Below are positions 1 to 6,409 of a DNA stretch of 23,319 bases, piece after piece. Source of the stretch: Nitrososphaerota archaeon (GTDB lineage: Archaea > Thermoproteota > Nitrososphaeria > Nitrososphaerales > JAGGXQ01); contig JAGGXQ010000141.1 of assembly GCA_021162925.1 (NCBI GenBank), positions 1 through 23,319 of the forward strand. The letters run 5' to 3'. The notes below the pieces were generated by a model. The model searched no databases, was not told the DNA's origin, and was given only the letters and a program-made list of their open reading frames with translations. Position 1 is the first letter of the stretch. The number at the start of each line of letters is the position of its first letter. Made by a program: the position numbers and the translations under genes.

Positions 1-188
1 ACCTTCCTCACTATATCCCCGTCGGTGACTATGCCGACGGGCCTCTCCCCGTTTAGAATGATCACGCTCCCTACTTCCTTATCCCTCATGAGCCTCGCGA
101 GCTCGTCGACCCTTTCGTCGGGGTGCGAGGTAACCACTGGGCTATTCATGACATCCCTGACCAGCATCCTCGAGCTTACCTCGGCCAT
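1..188 (-). CDS. CBS-domain protein, N-terminal part (cut by window edge)
   Basis: Only the first 62 codons are in the window; the gene continues past base 1. The reading frame starts at ATG 188 and reads MAEVSSRMLVRDVMNSPVV, then an HPDERVDELARLM helix and a GERPVGIVTDGDIVRKV strand-turn. This is a textbook CBS motif (V.dvM...vvt...d.....a..m.....g...V......vGivT..Di). CBS domains usually come in pairs and bind adenine nucleotides or S-adenosyl compounds as regulatory modules. What this one regulates cannot be seen. The start lies 19 bases after the rqcH stop on the same strand, with a GGGG purine stretch just before ATG, so the two genes probably form an operon. A second ATG at 207 is out of frame and was not used. 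Confidence 0.9.
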   Translation of the reverse strand, partial: MAEVSSRMLVRDVMNSPVVTSHPDERVDELARLMRDKEVGSVIILNGERPVGIVTDGDIVRK

Positions 189-206
189 CCCCGTCCCGTT
201 TTGCCA

Positions 207-2105
207 TTAGGCCGGCTTTATTATAACTTTTGTGCCCTCCCCCCTTCCCAGCGATACGGGCTTTCCGGGGCCCGGCAGGACCGATACGAAGTCGTCCAGC
301 CCGATCGAGCTCGCCTCCTCTAGGAGCGATGCCAGCTTCTCCCTAACCTTCTTGGCCGTTTCGCTCACCTTCCCCTTGAACGGGACGAGCTCGACGTAGG
401 CGAGGCTGTACTTCTTCACCGCGCTAGGAGGGCCCGACATGAGGATCAGATCGCCGTCGAGCCTGCACACGCCGACCGATACGGAGAGCTTGAGCCCCTT
501 CACGAAGTTCTTCCTCCCGGTTATGAGGAGCCCTCCCTTCGGTAGGTACATGCCGCTGGGAGCGGCCAGCCTCACCTGATCGAACTCGACCCAGTAGGCA
601 TCCCCGTACCCGTACCCCTCCCTCCAGGCCCTGCTGAAGCAGACCGTCGCCAGGGCCACCTCTCTAATGCTCGATTCCTTCCTGCACCCCCTCAAGATGA
701 AGAACGGGGAGCCGTGGAGGTCTGCGTGGAAGATCAAGTCGCCCTTTCTGGCGTGCTTCCTGATCAGGGATACGTTCGAGGATGCGTCCCTCCCCCCTAG
801 GGCCAGGCACCCATCCGAGGTCACGAACCACCTGTACCTCTCGAACCACCTCTTTCGCCTCGCCCTCTTCGGGGGTGCGAGCTTCAGCTCACCCCTCTCC
901 AGCTTCGCCCTCAACCTCTCCCTATCCTCCTCGAGCGCCCTTATCGAGGCCTTCAGGGCCTCCATGCTGGCCCTGAGCTTCTTCGCCCTGTCGTAGACCT
1001 TCGAAGCCATGCCCATCAGCGACCCTCCCTTGAACTCGAACCTCTCCCCCTCCCTCTCCAAGCGTATGACTCCGCCCTCCCTCTTCGCCCCCAGGGAGTC
1101 CAGGACTGCTTCCTCTTCAGCACCAGATAGGTATCCCGATTTCAGCCCCTCCGCAAGCTCTAGGAGCGCCTCCACCTTGGCCTCAAGCCCCTTGACGGCC
1201 CTCTCCTTCCCCTCTATCGACCTAGTTATGGAGTCGAGCTTCGCCCTTAAAGGCTCCAGGGCGCTCCTCTCCTTCTCCTCGACCATCCTCCTCGCGACCA
1301 GCTCATCCAGGGCATCCATCATGCTACCGAACCTCTCGACCCTGACGCCTTCCATGCTCTTCAGCTCGAAGGGGGACAAGATGGGCTCCGAATCCTTGAA
1401 GTAGGCGTATGCCTCACCCTTTTCTTCGGAGAGGGAAACGAGCTCCTTCAGGGTTTCGTATATCCTCCTCGCCTCGCCCTCCTCGAGCTCCCTCCCCTTT
1501 AGCCTTGGATCTACGCCGGCCCTGTACAGTATCTCCTCCGTGTACTTCCTCGGCAACCCGAGGCTCCTCCCGATCCACCTGGAAACCTCCAGCTCGCTCT
1601 CCCTAACCTTGAGGATGAGCCCTTCGTCCACCGATTTCAGGTCCACGCCCCTTCCCTTCGGCGGCTCGTACTTCAGCCCCCTGGCTATGGTCCTCCCCTT
1701 CACCCTGACCTCCTTCAGGCAGTCCAGAACCGTCCTGGAGCCGTCGAGCAGGATCAGGTTCCCGGAGCCGAAGAGCTCGAGCACCAGGTAGAGCCTCTCG
1801 CCCTTATCGAATTCGAACTCGACGATCCTTTCGGAGCCCGGTTGCCTCGCCCCCTTGAACCTGGCCCTGAGGAGCCACTTCCTCAAGGACTTGAGGAACC
1901 TCCCCCCTTCGACCTTCCCGATCTCGTAATTCGTGATCCAGAACCCGCTCCCGCAGAGGACCAGCCGGGCGTCAGGCAACTCGGGGTGGTGGAGCTTGAG
2001 CATGAAGCTATCCTCCCCCAGCTGGTAGGCGTTGCTCACGTAGTACCCCTCTTTCAGGTCGAGCTCGGACACGAGCCTCGTTATTTCAAAGCTCGAAAGC
2101 TCCAC
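207..2105 (-). CDS. rqcH: NFACT-family protein RqcH (Rqc2/NEMF/Tae2 homolog)
   Basis: This 632-residue protein has the NFACT layout: an N-terminal NFACT-N domain (about 1-220), a Glu/Lys/Arg-rich coiled-coil middle (about 270-410) and a C-terminal NFACT-R domain (about 425-560). The NFACT-R domain shows AYWVEFDQVRLAAPSGMYL and GGLLITGRKNFVKGLKLSVSVGV, typical of the family. Known members bind the large ribosomal subunit after ribosome splitting at stalled translation and recruit tRNA-Ala to add C-terminal tails that mark the stalled chain for decay. That role is inferred here. The conserved Asp-Arg of bacterial RqcH appears as Glu92-Arg93 (SERIVEFEF). The start is GTG at 2105, about 25 bases from the TATA box centre at 2130, so the mRNA is probably leaderless. 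The CBS gene follows 19 bases after the stop. Confidence 0.92.
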   Translation of the reverse strand: MELSSFEITRLVSELDLKEGYYVSNAYQLGEDSFMLKLHHPELPDARLVLCGSGFWITNYEIGKVEGGRFLKSLRKWLLRARFKGARQPGSERIVEFEFDKGERLYLVLELFGSGNLILLDGSRTVLDCLKEVRVKGRTIARGLKYEPPKGRGVDLKSVDEGLILKVRESELEVSRWIGRSLGLPRKYTEEILYRAGVDPRLKGRELEEGEARRIYETLKELVSLSEEKGEAYAYFKDSEPILSPFELKSMEGVRVERFGSMMDALDELVARRMVEEKERSALEPLRAKLDSITRSIEGKERAVKGLEAKVEALLELAEGLKSGYLSGAEEEAVLDSLGAKREGGVIRLEREGERFEFKGGSLMGMASKVYDRAKKLRASMEALKASIRALEEDRERLRAKLERGELKLAPPKRARRKRWFERYRWFVTSDGCLALGGRDASSNVSLIRKHARKGDLIFHADLHGSPFFILRGCRKESSIREVALATVCFSRAWREGYGYGDAYWVEFDQVRLAAPSGMYLPKGGLLITGRKNFVKGLKLSVSVGVCRLDGDLILMSGPPSAVKKYSLAYVELVPFKGKVSETAKKVREKLASLLEEASSIGLDDFVSVLPGPGKPVSLGRGEGTKVIIKPA

Positions 2106-2125
2106 GATCGAGTTTGGGGCAAACC

Positions 2126-2134
2126 TATATAAAA
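2126..2134. promoter_or_regulatory. Single TATA box shared by rqcH and the EMC6-like gene
   Basis: The box TATATAAAA lies in the 51-base gap between two divergent genes. Read rightwards its centre (about 2130) is 27 bases before TTG 2157; read leftwards (TTTTATATA) it is 25 bases before GTG 2105. No second A/T-rich box is present in the gap, so one TBP site probably serves both directions. Confidence 0.7.
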
Positions 2135-2156
2135 GGAAGCCCGATCGCCTTTAACG

Positions 2157-2420
2157 TTGAAGAAGGAAGACGGACTTTACTGGACCAGGATAGGGCTGGC
2201 GGTCGTAGCGGCTTTCTTGGCCCTGGGCTTGGGCTTCAACAGCAACAACCCCTCCTCCTACCTGGCGCTCATCATACCGGCCGTCCTATACATGGCGTCG
2301 CTCTACGTCGGGAGGCGCTTGGGGGTCGAGGGGAGGAAGCTGTACACGGTCGGCGCGGGTAGCTTCGTCCTCATGTTCTTCTTCGTCTGGACGCTGGTCA
2401 ACACGCTCGTATTCCTCTAA
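2157..2420 (+). CDS. EMC6-like three-helix membrane protein
   Basis: The 87-residue protein has three predicted transmembrane helices: about 11-27, 34-51 and 64-86, with a basic loop (GRRLGVEGRK) between helices 2 and 3. The last helix, GSFVLMFFFVWTLVNTLVFL, resembles the C-terminal helix of eukaryotic EMC6, which has the pattern tyvLfWtfLYgmv. Size and topology also match EMC6, a core subunit of the ER membrane protein insertase, for which archaeal relatives have been described. I infer a membrane-protein biogenesis role from this resemblance; similarity over such a short hydrophobic protein is weak evidence. The start is TTG 2157, 27 bases from the shared TATA box, so leaderless. The stop overlaps the convergent adenosyltransferase gene by 4 bases. 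Confidence 0.6.
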   Translation: MKKEDGLYWTRIGLAVVAAFLALGLGFNSNNPSSYLALIIPAVLYMASLYVGRRLGVEGRKLYTVGAGSFVLMFFFVWTLVNTLVFL

Positions 2421-2950
2421 ATGTCTATCCCGATCCTCGCCCACCTACCTTTTTCGAACGGATGCTTTACCTTCCTCATCTCTGTGACGAGATCGGCCCT
2501 ATCGATCAGCTCTTTATTCGCATCCCTCCCCGTCAGGACCAGGTGGACCTTGTCGGGCTTCGCGTCTATGAGCTCGACGACGTCTTCGAGCTTCAAAAGG
2601 CCCAGGTTCACGGCATTGCATACCTCGTCGAGTATCACCACGTCGTACTCGCCGGAGAGCATCCGCTCCCTGGCGAGCTCGAGCCCCTCCTCTGCGGCCT
2701 TCTTGTGCTCCTCGAATGGATGGGTATCGCCAGTCATCCCGACGAAGCCCTTCCCGGTCGCTATCAGCTCGAACTCCGGATGGAGCCTTGCCGAGCTGAA
2801 GTGCTCCCCGGAGCTCCCTTCTTCCTTTATGAACTGAATCATCAAGACCTTCATCCCTCTCCCAACCGCCCTGAGCGCCAGCCCGAGCGCCGCCGTGGTC
2901 TTCCCCTTTCCATCCCCCGTGTAGAGGATTACCATGCCCTTGGCACTCAA
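2417..2950 (-). CDS. cobO: Cob(I)alamin adenosyltransferase, CobA/CobO/BtuR type
   Basis: This 177-residue P-loop protein transfers the adenosyl group of ATP to cob(I)alamin, giving coenzyme B12. The Walker A loop is GDGKGKTTAALGLALR (12-27), and the segments MKVLMIQFIKE, YDVVILDEVCNA and PDKVHLVLTGRDA are signatures of the CobA/BtuR family. Length is close to the usual 170-200. TTG 2950 is chosen because it lies 29 bases from the TATTTAAAG box at 2975-2983; ATG 2935 is a possible internal alternative, and the family would tolerate its loss of five residues. No other cobalamin synthesis gene is in the window, so it may act in B12 salvage. A likely B12 user, a B12-binding radical SAM protein, is at 18177. 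Confidence 0.93.
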   Translation of the reverse strand: MSAKGMVILYTGDGKGKTTAALGLALRAVGRGMKVLMIQFIKEEGSSGEHFSSARLHPEFELIATGKGFVGMTGDTHPFEEHKKAAEEGLELARERMLSGEYDVVILDEVCNAVNLGLLKLEDVVELIDAKPDKVHLVLTGRDANKELIDRADLVTEMRKVKHPFEKGRWARIGIDI

Positions 2951-2974
2951 ACCGCCTCCAGATTCACCTGCCGC

Positions 2975-2983
2975 TATTTAAAG
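2975..2983 (-). promoter_or_regulatory. TATA-like box of the cobalamin adenosyltransferase gene
   Basis: On the minus strand the box reads CTTTAAATA, centred 29 bases before TTG 2950. The region 2951-3053 holds only this box, a 12-base palindrome at 3005-3016 and the thermosome terminator tract. Confidence 0.6.
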
Positions 2984-3025
2984 CTCCCAGAGAATAAAAC
3001 GGAACGATTCGAATCGAGAAAGGCC

Positions 3026-3045
3026 AAATAAAATAAACAAAAATT
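3026..3045 (-). terminator. T-rich terminator after the thermosome gene
   Basis: On the minus strand, 9 bases after the thermosome TAA, comes a run of T tracts broken by single other bases (TTTTTGTTTATTTTATTT). T-runs without a hairpin are the usual archaeal intrinsic terminator. It is the clearest one in the window. Confidence 0.65.
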
Positions 3046-3053
3046 ACGGGGGG

Positions 3054-4718
3054 TTACTCGCCGAACCCTCCTCCTTCCTCTCCTCCAGCTCCTCCGCCCT
3101 TGCCACCGCTGGGCTCCTTGAGCTTGCTGGCGGCTATCACGTCGTCTATCCTGAGGATCATGCAGGCCGCTTCCGTCGCCGCCTTTATTATCTGCTCCTT
3201 GACGCTCAGGGGCTCGAAGACCTCCTTCTCGTATAGGTCACCGACCCCGTTCTTGCTGAAGTCTATCCCGTACCACTTCCCTCCCTCGCTGTGCTTCGAC
3301 CTCAGCTCGACCTGGATGTCTATCGGGTCCATGCCGCCGTTCTCGGCCAGGGTTATCGGTATCTTCTCAAGGGCCTTTGCGAAGTTCAGGGCGGAGAGCT
3401 GCTCCCTGCCGGTGAGGGTCTGGGCCCAGCTCTCGAGCTTCATGGCGAGCTCGGCCTCGGTCGCTCCGCCTCCAACGACCACGTAGGGCTTCTCAAGGAC
3501 GTCCTTGGTGACCATGAGCGCATCCCTCAGCGAGCGCTCGGCCTCGTCGACGACCCTCTGCGAGCCTCCCCTTATGAATATCGTGACCGACTTCGGGTTC
3601 TTGCACCCCTCTATGAACACCCACTTGTCCTCCTCTATCTTCCTCTCCTCGACCAGGTCTGCGTACCCAAGGTCTTCGCTGGTCAGGCTGTCCACGTTGC
3701 TCACTATCTTCGCCCCGGTCGCCCTCGCGAGCTTCTCCATGTCGCTCAGCTTCACCCTCCTCACCGCCAAGATCTTGGCCCTGGCCAGGTAGTGCTGGGC
3801 TACGTCGTCTATCCCCTTCTGGCAGAGGACCACGTTCGCGCCCACGCTAGCTATCTTGTCCACCATCTCCTTGAGCATCTTCGCCTCTTCGTCCAGGAAC
3901 GCCTTCATCTGCTCGGGGCTTGTTATGTTTATCTTGGCGTCGAACTCGGGCTTCTCTATCTCCAGGGGGCAGTTGAGCAGGGCTATCCTCGCGTTCTCGA
4001 CCCTCTTCGGCATCCCCGCGTGGACCACTTCCTTGTCTATCGCAACGCCCCTTATCAGGCGGGTGTCGGTTATCGACCCTCCGGGCTTCTTCTCAAGCTT
4101 TATCGCGTCTATGTCGACCTTGTAGGTCCCATCCGGCTTCTTGTCGGCAACGGTGAGCACGGCATCGACCACCAGGTTTGCGAGCTCCAAGGCGTCCGGG
4201 GAGACGATCTTCGAGGCCATCGCCACCTTCGCTATCTTCAGCAGCCACTCCCTGTCGTCGGGGTCTATCTTTATCGCCATCTCCCTGAGGAACTTAAGGG
4301 CCTGCTCCCCGGCCCTCCTGTACCCGTCGACTATCACGGTCGGGTGGACGTCCTTGTTTATCAGGTCCTCGGCCTGGCTCAGCAGCTCTCCGGCCAGGAC
4401 GACCACCGATGTCGTTCCGTCGCCGACCTCGTTGTCGGTCGCCTTCGCTATCTCGACCATCATCTTCGCGGCGGGGTGCTGGACGTCCATCTCCTTCAGC
4501 ATGACGGCGCCGTCGTTCGTTATCGTGACGTCCCCCAGGCTGTCCACGAGCATCTTGTCCATCCCTCTAGGCCCTAGAGAGGTCCTCACCAGCTCCGCGA
4601 CGAGCTTCGCGGCCGTCAAGTTGTTCTTCAGCGCTTCCCTTCCCCTGGCTTCCTTCGTCCCTTCCTTCAGGAGGATTACGGGTATCCCACCACCGGTTGT
4701 AGTCGGAACCATCGCCAT
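3054..4718 (-). CDS. ths: Thermosome (group II chaperonin) subunit
   Basis: The 554-residue subunit of the archaeal double-ring ATP-dependent chaperonin folds cytosolic proteins. Visible signatures are the equatorial TSLGPRGMDKMLVD (46-59), TNDGAVMLKEMDVQHPAAK (67-85), the ATP-binding GDGTTSVVVLAGELL (99-113), and in the C-terminal half VVVGGGATEAELA and LAENGGMDPIDIQVELR. The tail is Gly-rich (GGKGGGAGGEEGGGFGE) but does not end in the GGM repeat seen in many thermosomes. Start ATG 4718 follows a strong Shine-Dalgarno sequence. The TATA box overlaps the stop codon of upstream mtnA, so transcription may come both from its own promoter and by read-through. Many archaea have two or three subunit types; only one is visible here. 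Confidence 0.97.
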   Translation of the reverse strand: MAMVPTTTGGGIPVILLKEGTKEARGREALKNNLTAAKLVAELVRTSLGPRGMDKMLVDSLGDVTITNDGAVMLKEMDVQHPAAKMMVEIAKATDNEVGDGTTSVVVLAGELLSQAEDLINKDVHPTVIVDGYRRAGEQALKFLREMAIKIDPDDREWLLKIAKVAMASKIVSPDALELANLVVDAVLTVADKKPDGTYKVDIDAIKLEKKPGGSITDTRLIRGVAIDKEVVHAGMPKRVENARIALLNCPLEIEKPEFDAKINITSPEQMKAFLDEEAKMLKEMVDKIASVGANVVLCQKGIDDVAQHYLARAKILAVRRVKLSDMEKLARATGAKIVSNVDSLTSEDLGYADLVEERKIEEDKWVFIEGCKNPKSVTIFIRGGSQRVVDEAERSLRDALMVTKDVLEKPYVVVGGGATEAELAMKLESWAQTLTGREQLSALNFAKALEKIPITLAENGGMDPIDIQVELRSKHSEGGKWYGIDFSKNGVGDLYEKEVFEPLSVKEQIIKAATEAACMILRIDDVIAASKLKEPSGGKGGGAGGEEGGGFGE

Positions 4719-4723
4719 CTTAT

Positions 4724-4732
4724 ATCACCTCC
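4724..4732 (-). promoter_or_regulatory. Strong Shine-Dalgarno sequence of the thermosome gene
   Basis: The minus strand reads GGAGGTGAT, 5 bases before ATG 4718. It is the longest match to the 16S rRNA 3' end seen in the window and decides the start over the in-frame ATG at 4712. Confidence 0.85.
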
Positions 4733-4765
4733 TTAGTCACCAACCTTGACTAACTTTAGGTAAGG

Positions 4766-4773
4766 TTTATAAG
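4766..4773 (-). promoter_or_regulatory. TATA box of the thermosome gene
   Basis: The minus strand reads CTTATAAA, centred about 52 bases before ATG 4718. This predicts a leader of roughly 25 bases, enough to contain the Shine-Dalgarno sequence. The box includes the TAA stop codon of mtnA (4767-4769). Confidence 0.7.
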
Positions 4774-5816
4774 TTTTTCTTGATGAATTTCGGTATAGAT
4801 TCCTCGAAAGGCTTCTTGATGATCCCCCTCTCGGTCACTATCGCGCTCACCAACTCCGGAGGGGTGACGTCGAAGGCGGGGTTGAGCACGTTCACCCCCT
4901 TCGGGGCGATCCTCCTCCCCCCTATCTTTACGACCTCGTCATATCCCCTTAGCTCTATCTTGACGGATCGCCAATCGCTCTCCAGGTCGAAGCTGGACGA
5001 AGGGGCCACGGGGTAGAACGGGATGCCGTGCCTCTCCGCGAGCACCGCTATCTGGTAGGTCCCTATCTTGTTGAACACGTGGCCGTCCCTGGTTATCCTA
5101 TCGGCCCCCACGAGCACCTTGTCGACCATCCCCCTCTCCATGACGTATCCGACGGCGGTGTCGGGTATCAGGGTCACGTGGAAGCCGTCGGAGGATAGCT
5201 CGAATGAGGTGAGCCTGGCCCCCTGAAGGGCTGGCCTGGTCTCGGTCGCGATGACCGAAACGCACTTGCCCCTCTCCCTAGCCGCCCTCAGGACCCCCAG
5301 GGCCGTTCCGTAGCCGACCGTCGCCAGGGCCCCCGCGTTGCAGTGGGTGAGGACCACGTCCCCGTCCTCTATCAAGCCCTCCCCGACCTCGCCCATCCTC
5401 CTGTTCGTCTCGAAGTCTTCGTCGGCCATCCGGTTCGCCTCCCTCACGAGCTCTTCCTTGAGCTCCTCCAAGCCCCCCTCGAACCTCTCGGCCAGGCCGA
5501 GCATCCTATCGACGGCCCAGAATAGGTTGATGGCGGTCGGCCTGGTCCCCTTCAGCATCCTCCCAGCCTCCTCCAGCTCCCTCAAGAGCTCCTCCCTGTC
5601 CCTCGCCTTCGAGTTGTAGGCCTTCAGGGCGATGCCCATGGCGGCGGCGACCCCTATCGCAGGGGCCCCCCTCACCGCCATCCTTTTTATCGCGTCCGCT
5701 ACCTCCTCGCAACTCCTCAGGGTCAGGAACTCGAGCCTTTCGGGGAGCGAGAGCTGGTCGATCAGGACGACCTTTCCATCCTCCCACCTTATCGTCCTCA
5801 GCTCGAAGAAATTCAT
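4767..5816 (-). CDS. mtnA: S-methyl-5-thioribose-1-phosphate isomerase (MtnA)
   Basis: The 349-residue enzyme isomerises 5-methylthioribose-1-phosphate to the ribulose form when recycling methylthioadenosine. Family signatures are complete: RGAPAIG (49-55), RPTAIN (92-97), the catalytic Cys159 in THCNAGALAT, ETRPALQGARLT (192-203), the catalytic Asp239 in VGADRI, and NPAFDVTP (312-319). Catalytic positions match those of bacterial MtnA almost exactly. Related eIF2B-like proteins and ribose-1,5-bisphosphate isomerase share the fold, but the Cys/Asp pair and these blocks favour MtnA. ATG 5816 lies 26 bases from the shared TATA-like box at 5838-5846. The stop overlaps the thermosome promoter. 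No other methionine salvage gene is nearby. Confidence 0.93.
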   Translation of the reverse strand: MNFFELRTIRWEDGKVVLIDQLSLPERLEFLTLRSCEEVADAIKRMAVRGAPAIGVAAAMGIALKAYNSKARDREELLRELEEAGRMLKGTRPTAINLFWAVDRMLGLAERFEGGLEELKEELVREANRMADEDFETNRRMGEVGEGLIEDGDVVLTHCNAGALATVGYGTALGVLRAARERGKCVSVIATETRPALQGARLTSFELSSDGFHVTLIPDTAVGYVMERGMVDKVLVGADRITRDGHVFNKIGTYQIAVLAERHGIPFYPVAPSSSFDLESDWRSVKIELRGYDEVVKIGGRRIAPKGVNVLNPAFDVTPPELVSAIVTERGIIKKPFEESIPKFIKKNL

Positions 5817-5837
5817 CCCCGCTTCCTCGGTTAAAAC

Positions 5838-5846
5838 ACTAATAAA
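5838..5846. promoter_or_regulatory. Single TATA-like box shared by mtnA and the tRNA endonuclease gene
   Basis: ACTAATAAA is centred at 5842, 26 bases from ATG 5816 on the left and 26 bases from GTG 5868 on the right. The gap between the two genes is 51 bases. The only other A/T-rich patch is TTAAAA at 5831-5836, too close to mtnA for standard spacing. Confidence 0.6.
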
Positions 5847-5867
5847 GTTTGCACCGAAAACGGGGGC

Positions 5868-6374
5868 GTGGGCCCTTTAAAGGGGGAGCTGAAGGGAGGC
5901 GAATTCGTCGTCAGGGATGGGGCGGAGGAGCTGCATGAGAAGGGATACGGGGAGCTGAAGGAAGGGGTGCTACGCCTCCTAGGGTACGAGGCCATCTACC
6001 TCGCCTACACGGGCAGGGTCGAGTTCTTCAAGGGGAGGAGGCTCGGCTTCTCGGAGCTCGTGAGGGAGGCGACGAAGCTCGACCCAAACGCCTGGACGAA
6101 GTTCATCGTCTACCGAGACCTTAGGGATAGGGGCTACGTGGTCAAGGACGGATTCGGGATAGGGGTCGACCTTAGGGTTTATGAAAGGGGGGAATACGGC
6201 AAAAAGCCGGCCAAATATCTGGTATTCGTCCTGAGGGAGGGGGAGCGCATGGGCTCGGCCGAGCTCTCCGAGGCGGTGGAAAGGATCATCAGGCTCGGCA
6301 AGATACCCTTGGTAGCGGTGGTGGAGAGGAGGGGCGAGGTCATCTACTACAGGCTCGGGAGGATGAGATTCTGA
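5868..6374 (+). CDS. endA: tRNA splicing endonuclease subunit, catalytic His replaced
   Basis: The 168-residue protein has the archaeal endonuclease fold: an N-terminal domain (about 1-75) followed by a C-terminal nuclease domain with TKFIVYRDLRDRGYVVKDGF (77-96), GVDLRVYERG and a closing VAVVERRGEVIYYRLGRMRF. The active site of this family is a Tyr-His-Lys triad. Tyr105 (VYERG) and Lys145 (RLGKIPLVAVV) are present. The His, normally two residues before KYLV in an HAKYLV-type block, is Pro114 (PAKYLV). It may therefore be the non-catalytic subunit of a heterotetrameric enzyme, with a catalytic partner encoded elsewhere. This is inference. GTG 5868 is chosen because it is 26 bases from the shared TATA-like box. 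The UbiA-type gene follows directly. Confidence 0.88.
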   Translation: MGPLKGELKGGEFVVRDGAEELHEKGYGELKEGVLRLLGYEAIYLAYTGRVEFFKGRRLGFSELVREATKLDPNAWTKFIVYRDLRDRGYVVKDGFGIGVDLRVYERGEYGKKPAKYLVFVLREGERMGSAELSEAVERIIRLGKIPLVAVVERRGEVIYYRLGRMRF

Positions 6375-6409
6375 GGCCGGAGATCGAGATAATCAGGCCC
6401 CTGAACTCG

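Noticed and set aside
3291..4577. A 428-residue open frame on the plus strand across the thermosome gene
   Set aside because: It is exactly antisense to a well-conserved thermosome gene. Its product is rich in Leu, His, Val and Arg without any recognisable motif, as expected for the complement of a GC-rich coding strand.
4767..5816. Alternative identity as an eIF2B-like subunit or ribose-1,5-bisphosphate isomerase
   Set aside because: The Cys159/Asp239 pair with the RPTAIN, ETRPALQGARLT and NPAFDVTP blocks matches MtnA more closely, though substrate cannot be proven from sequence.
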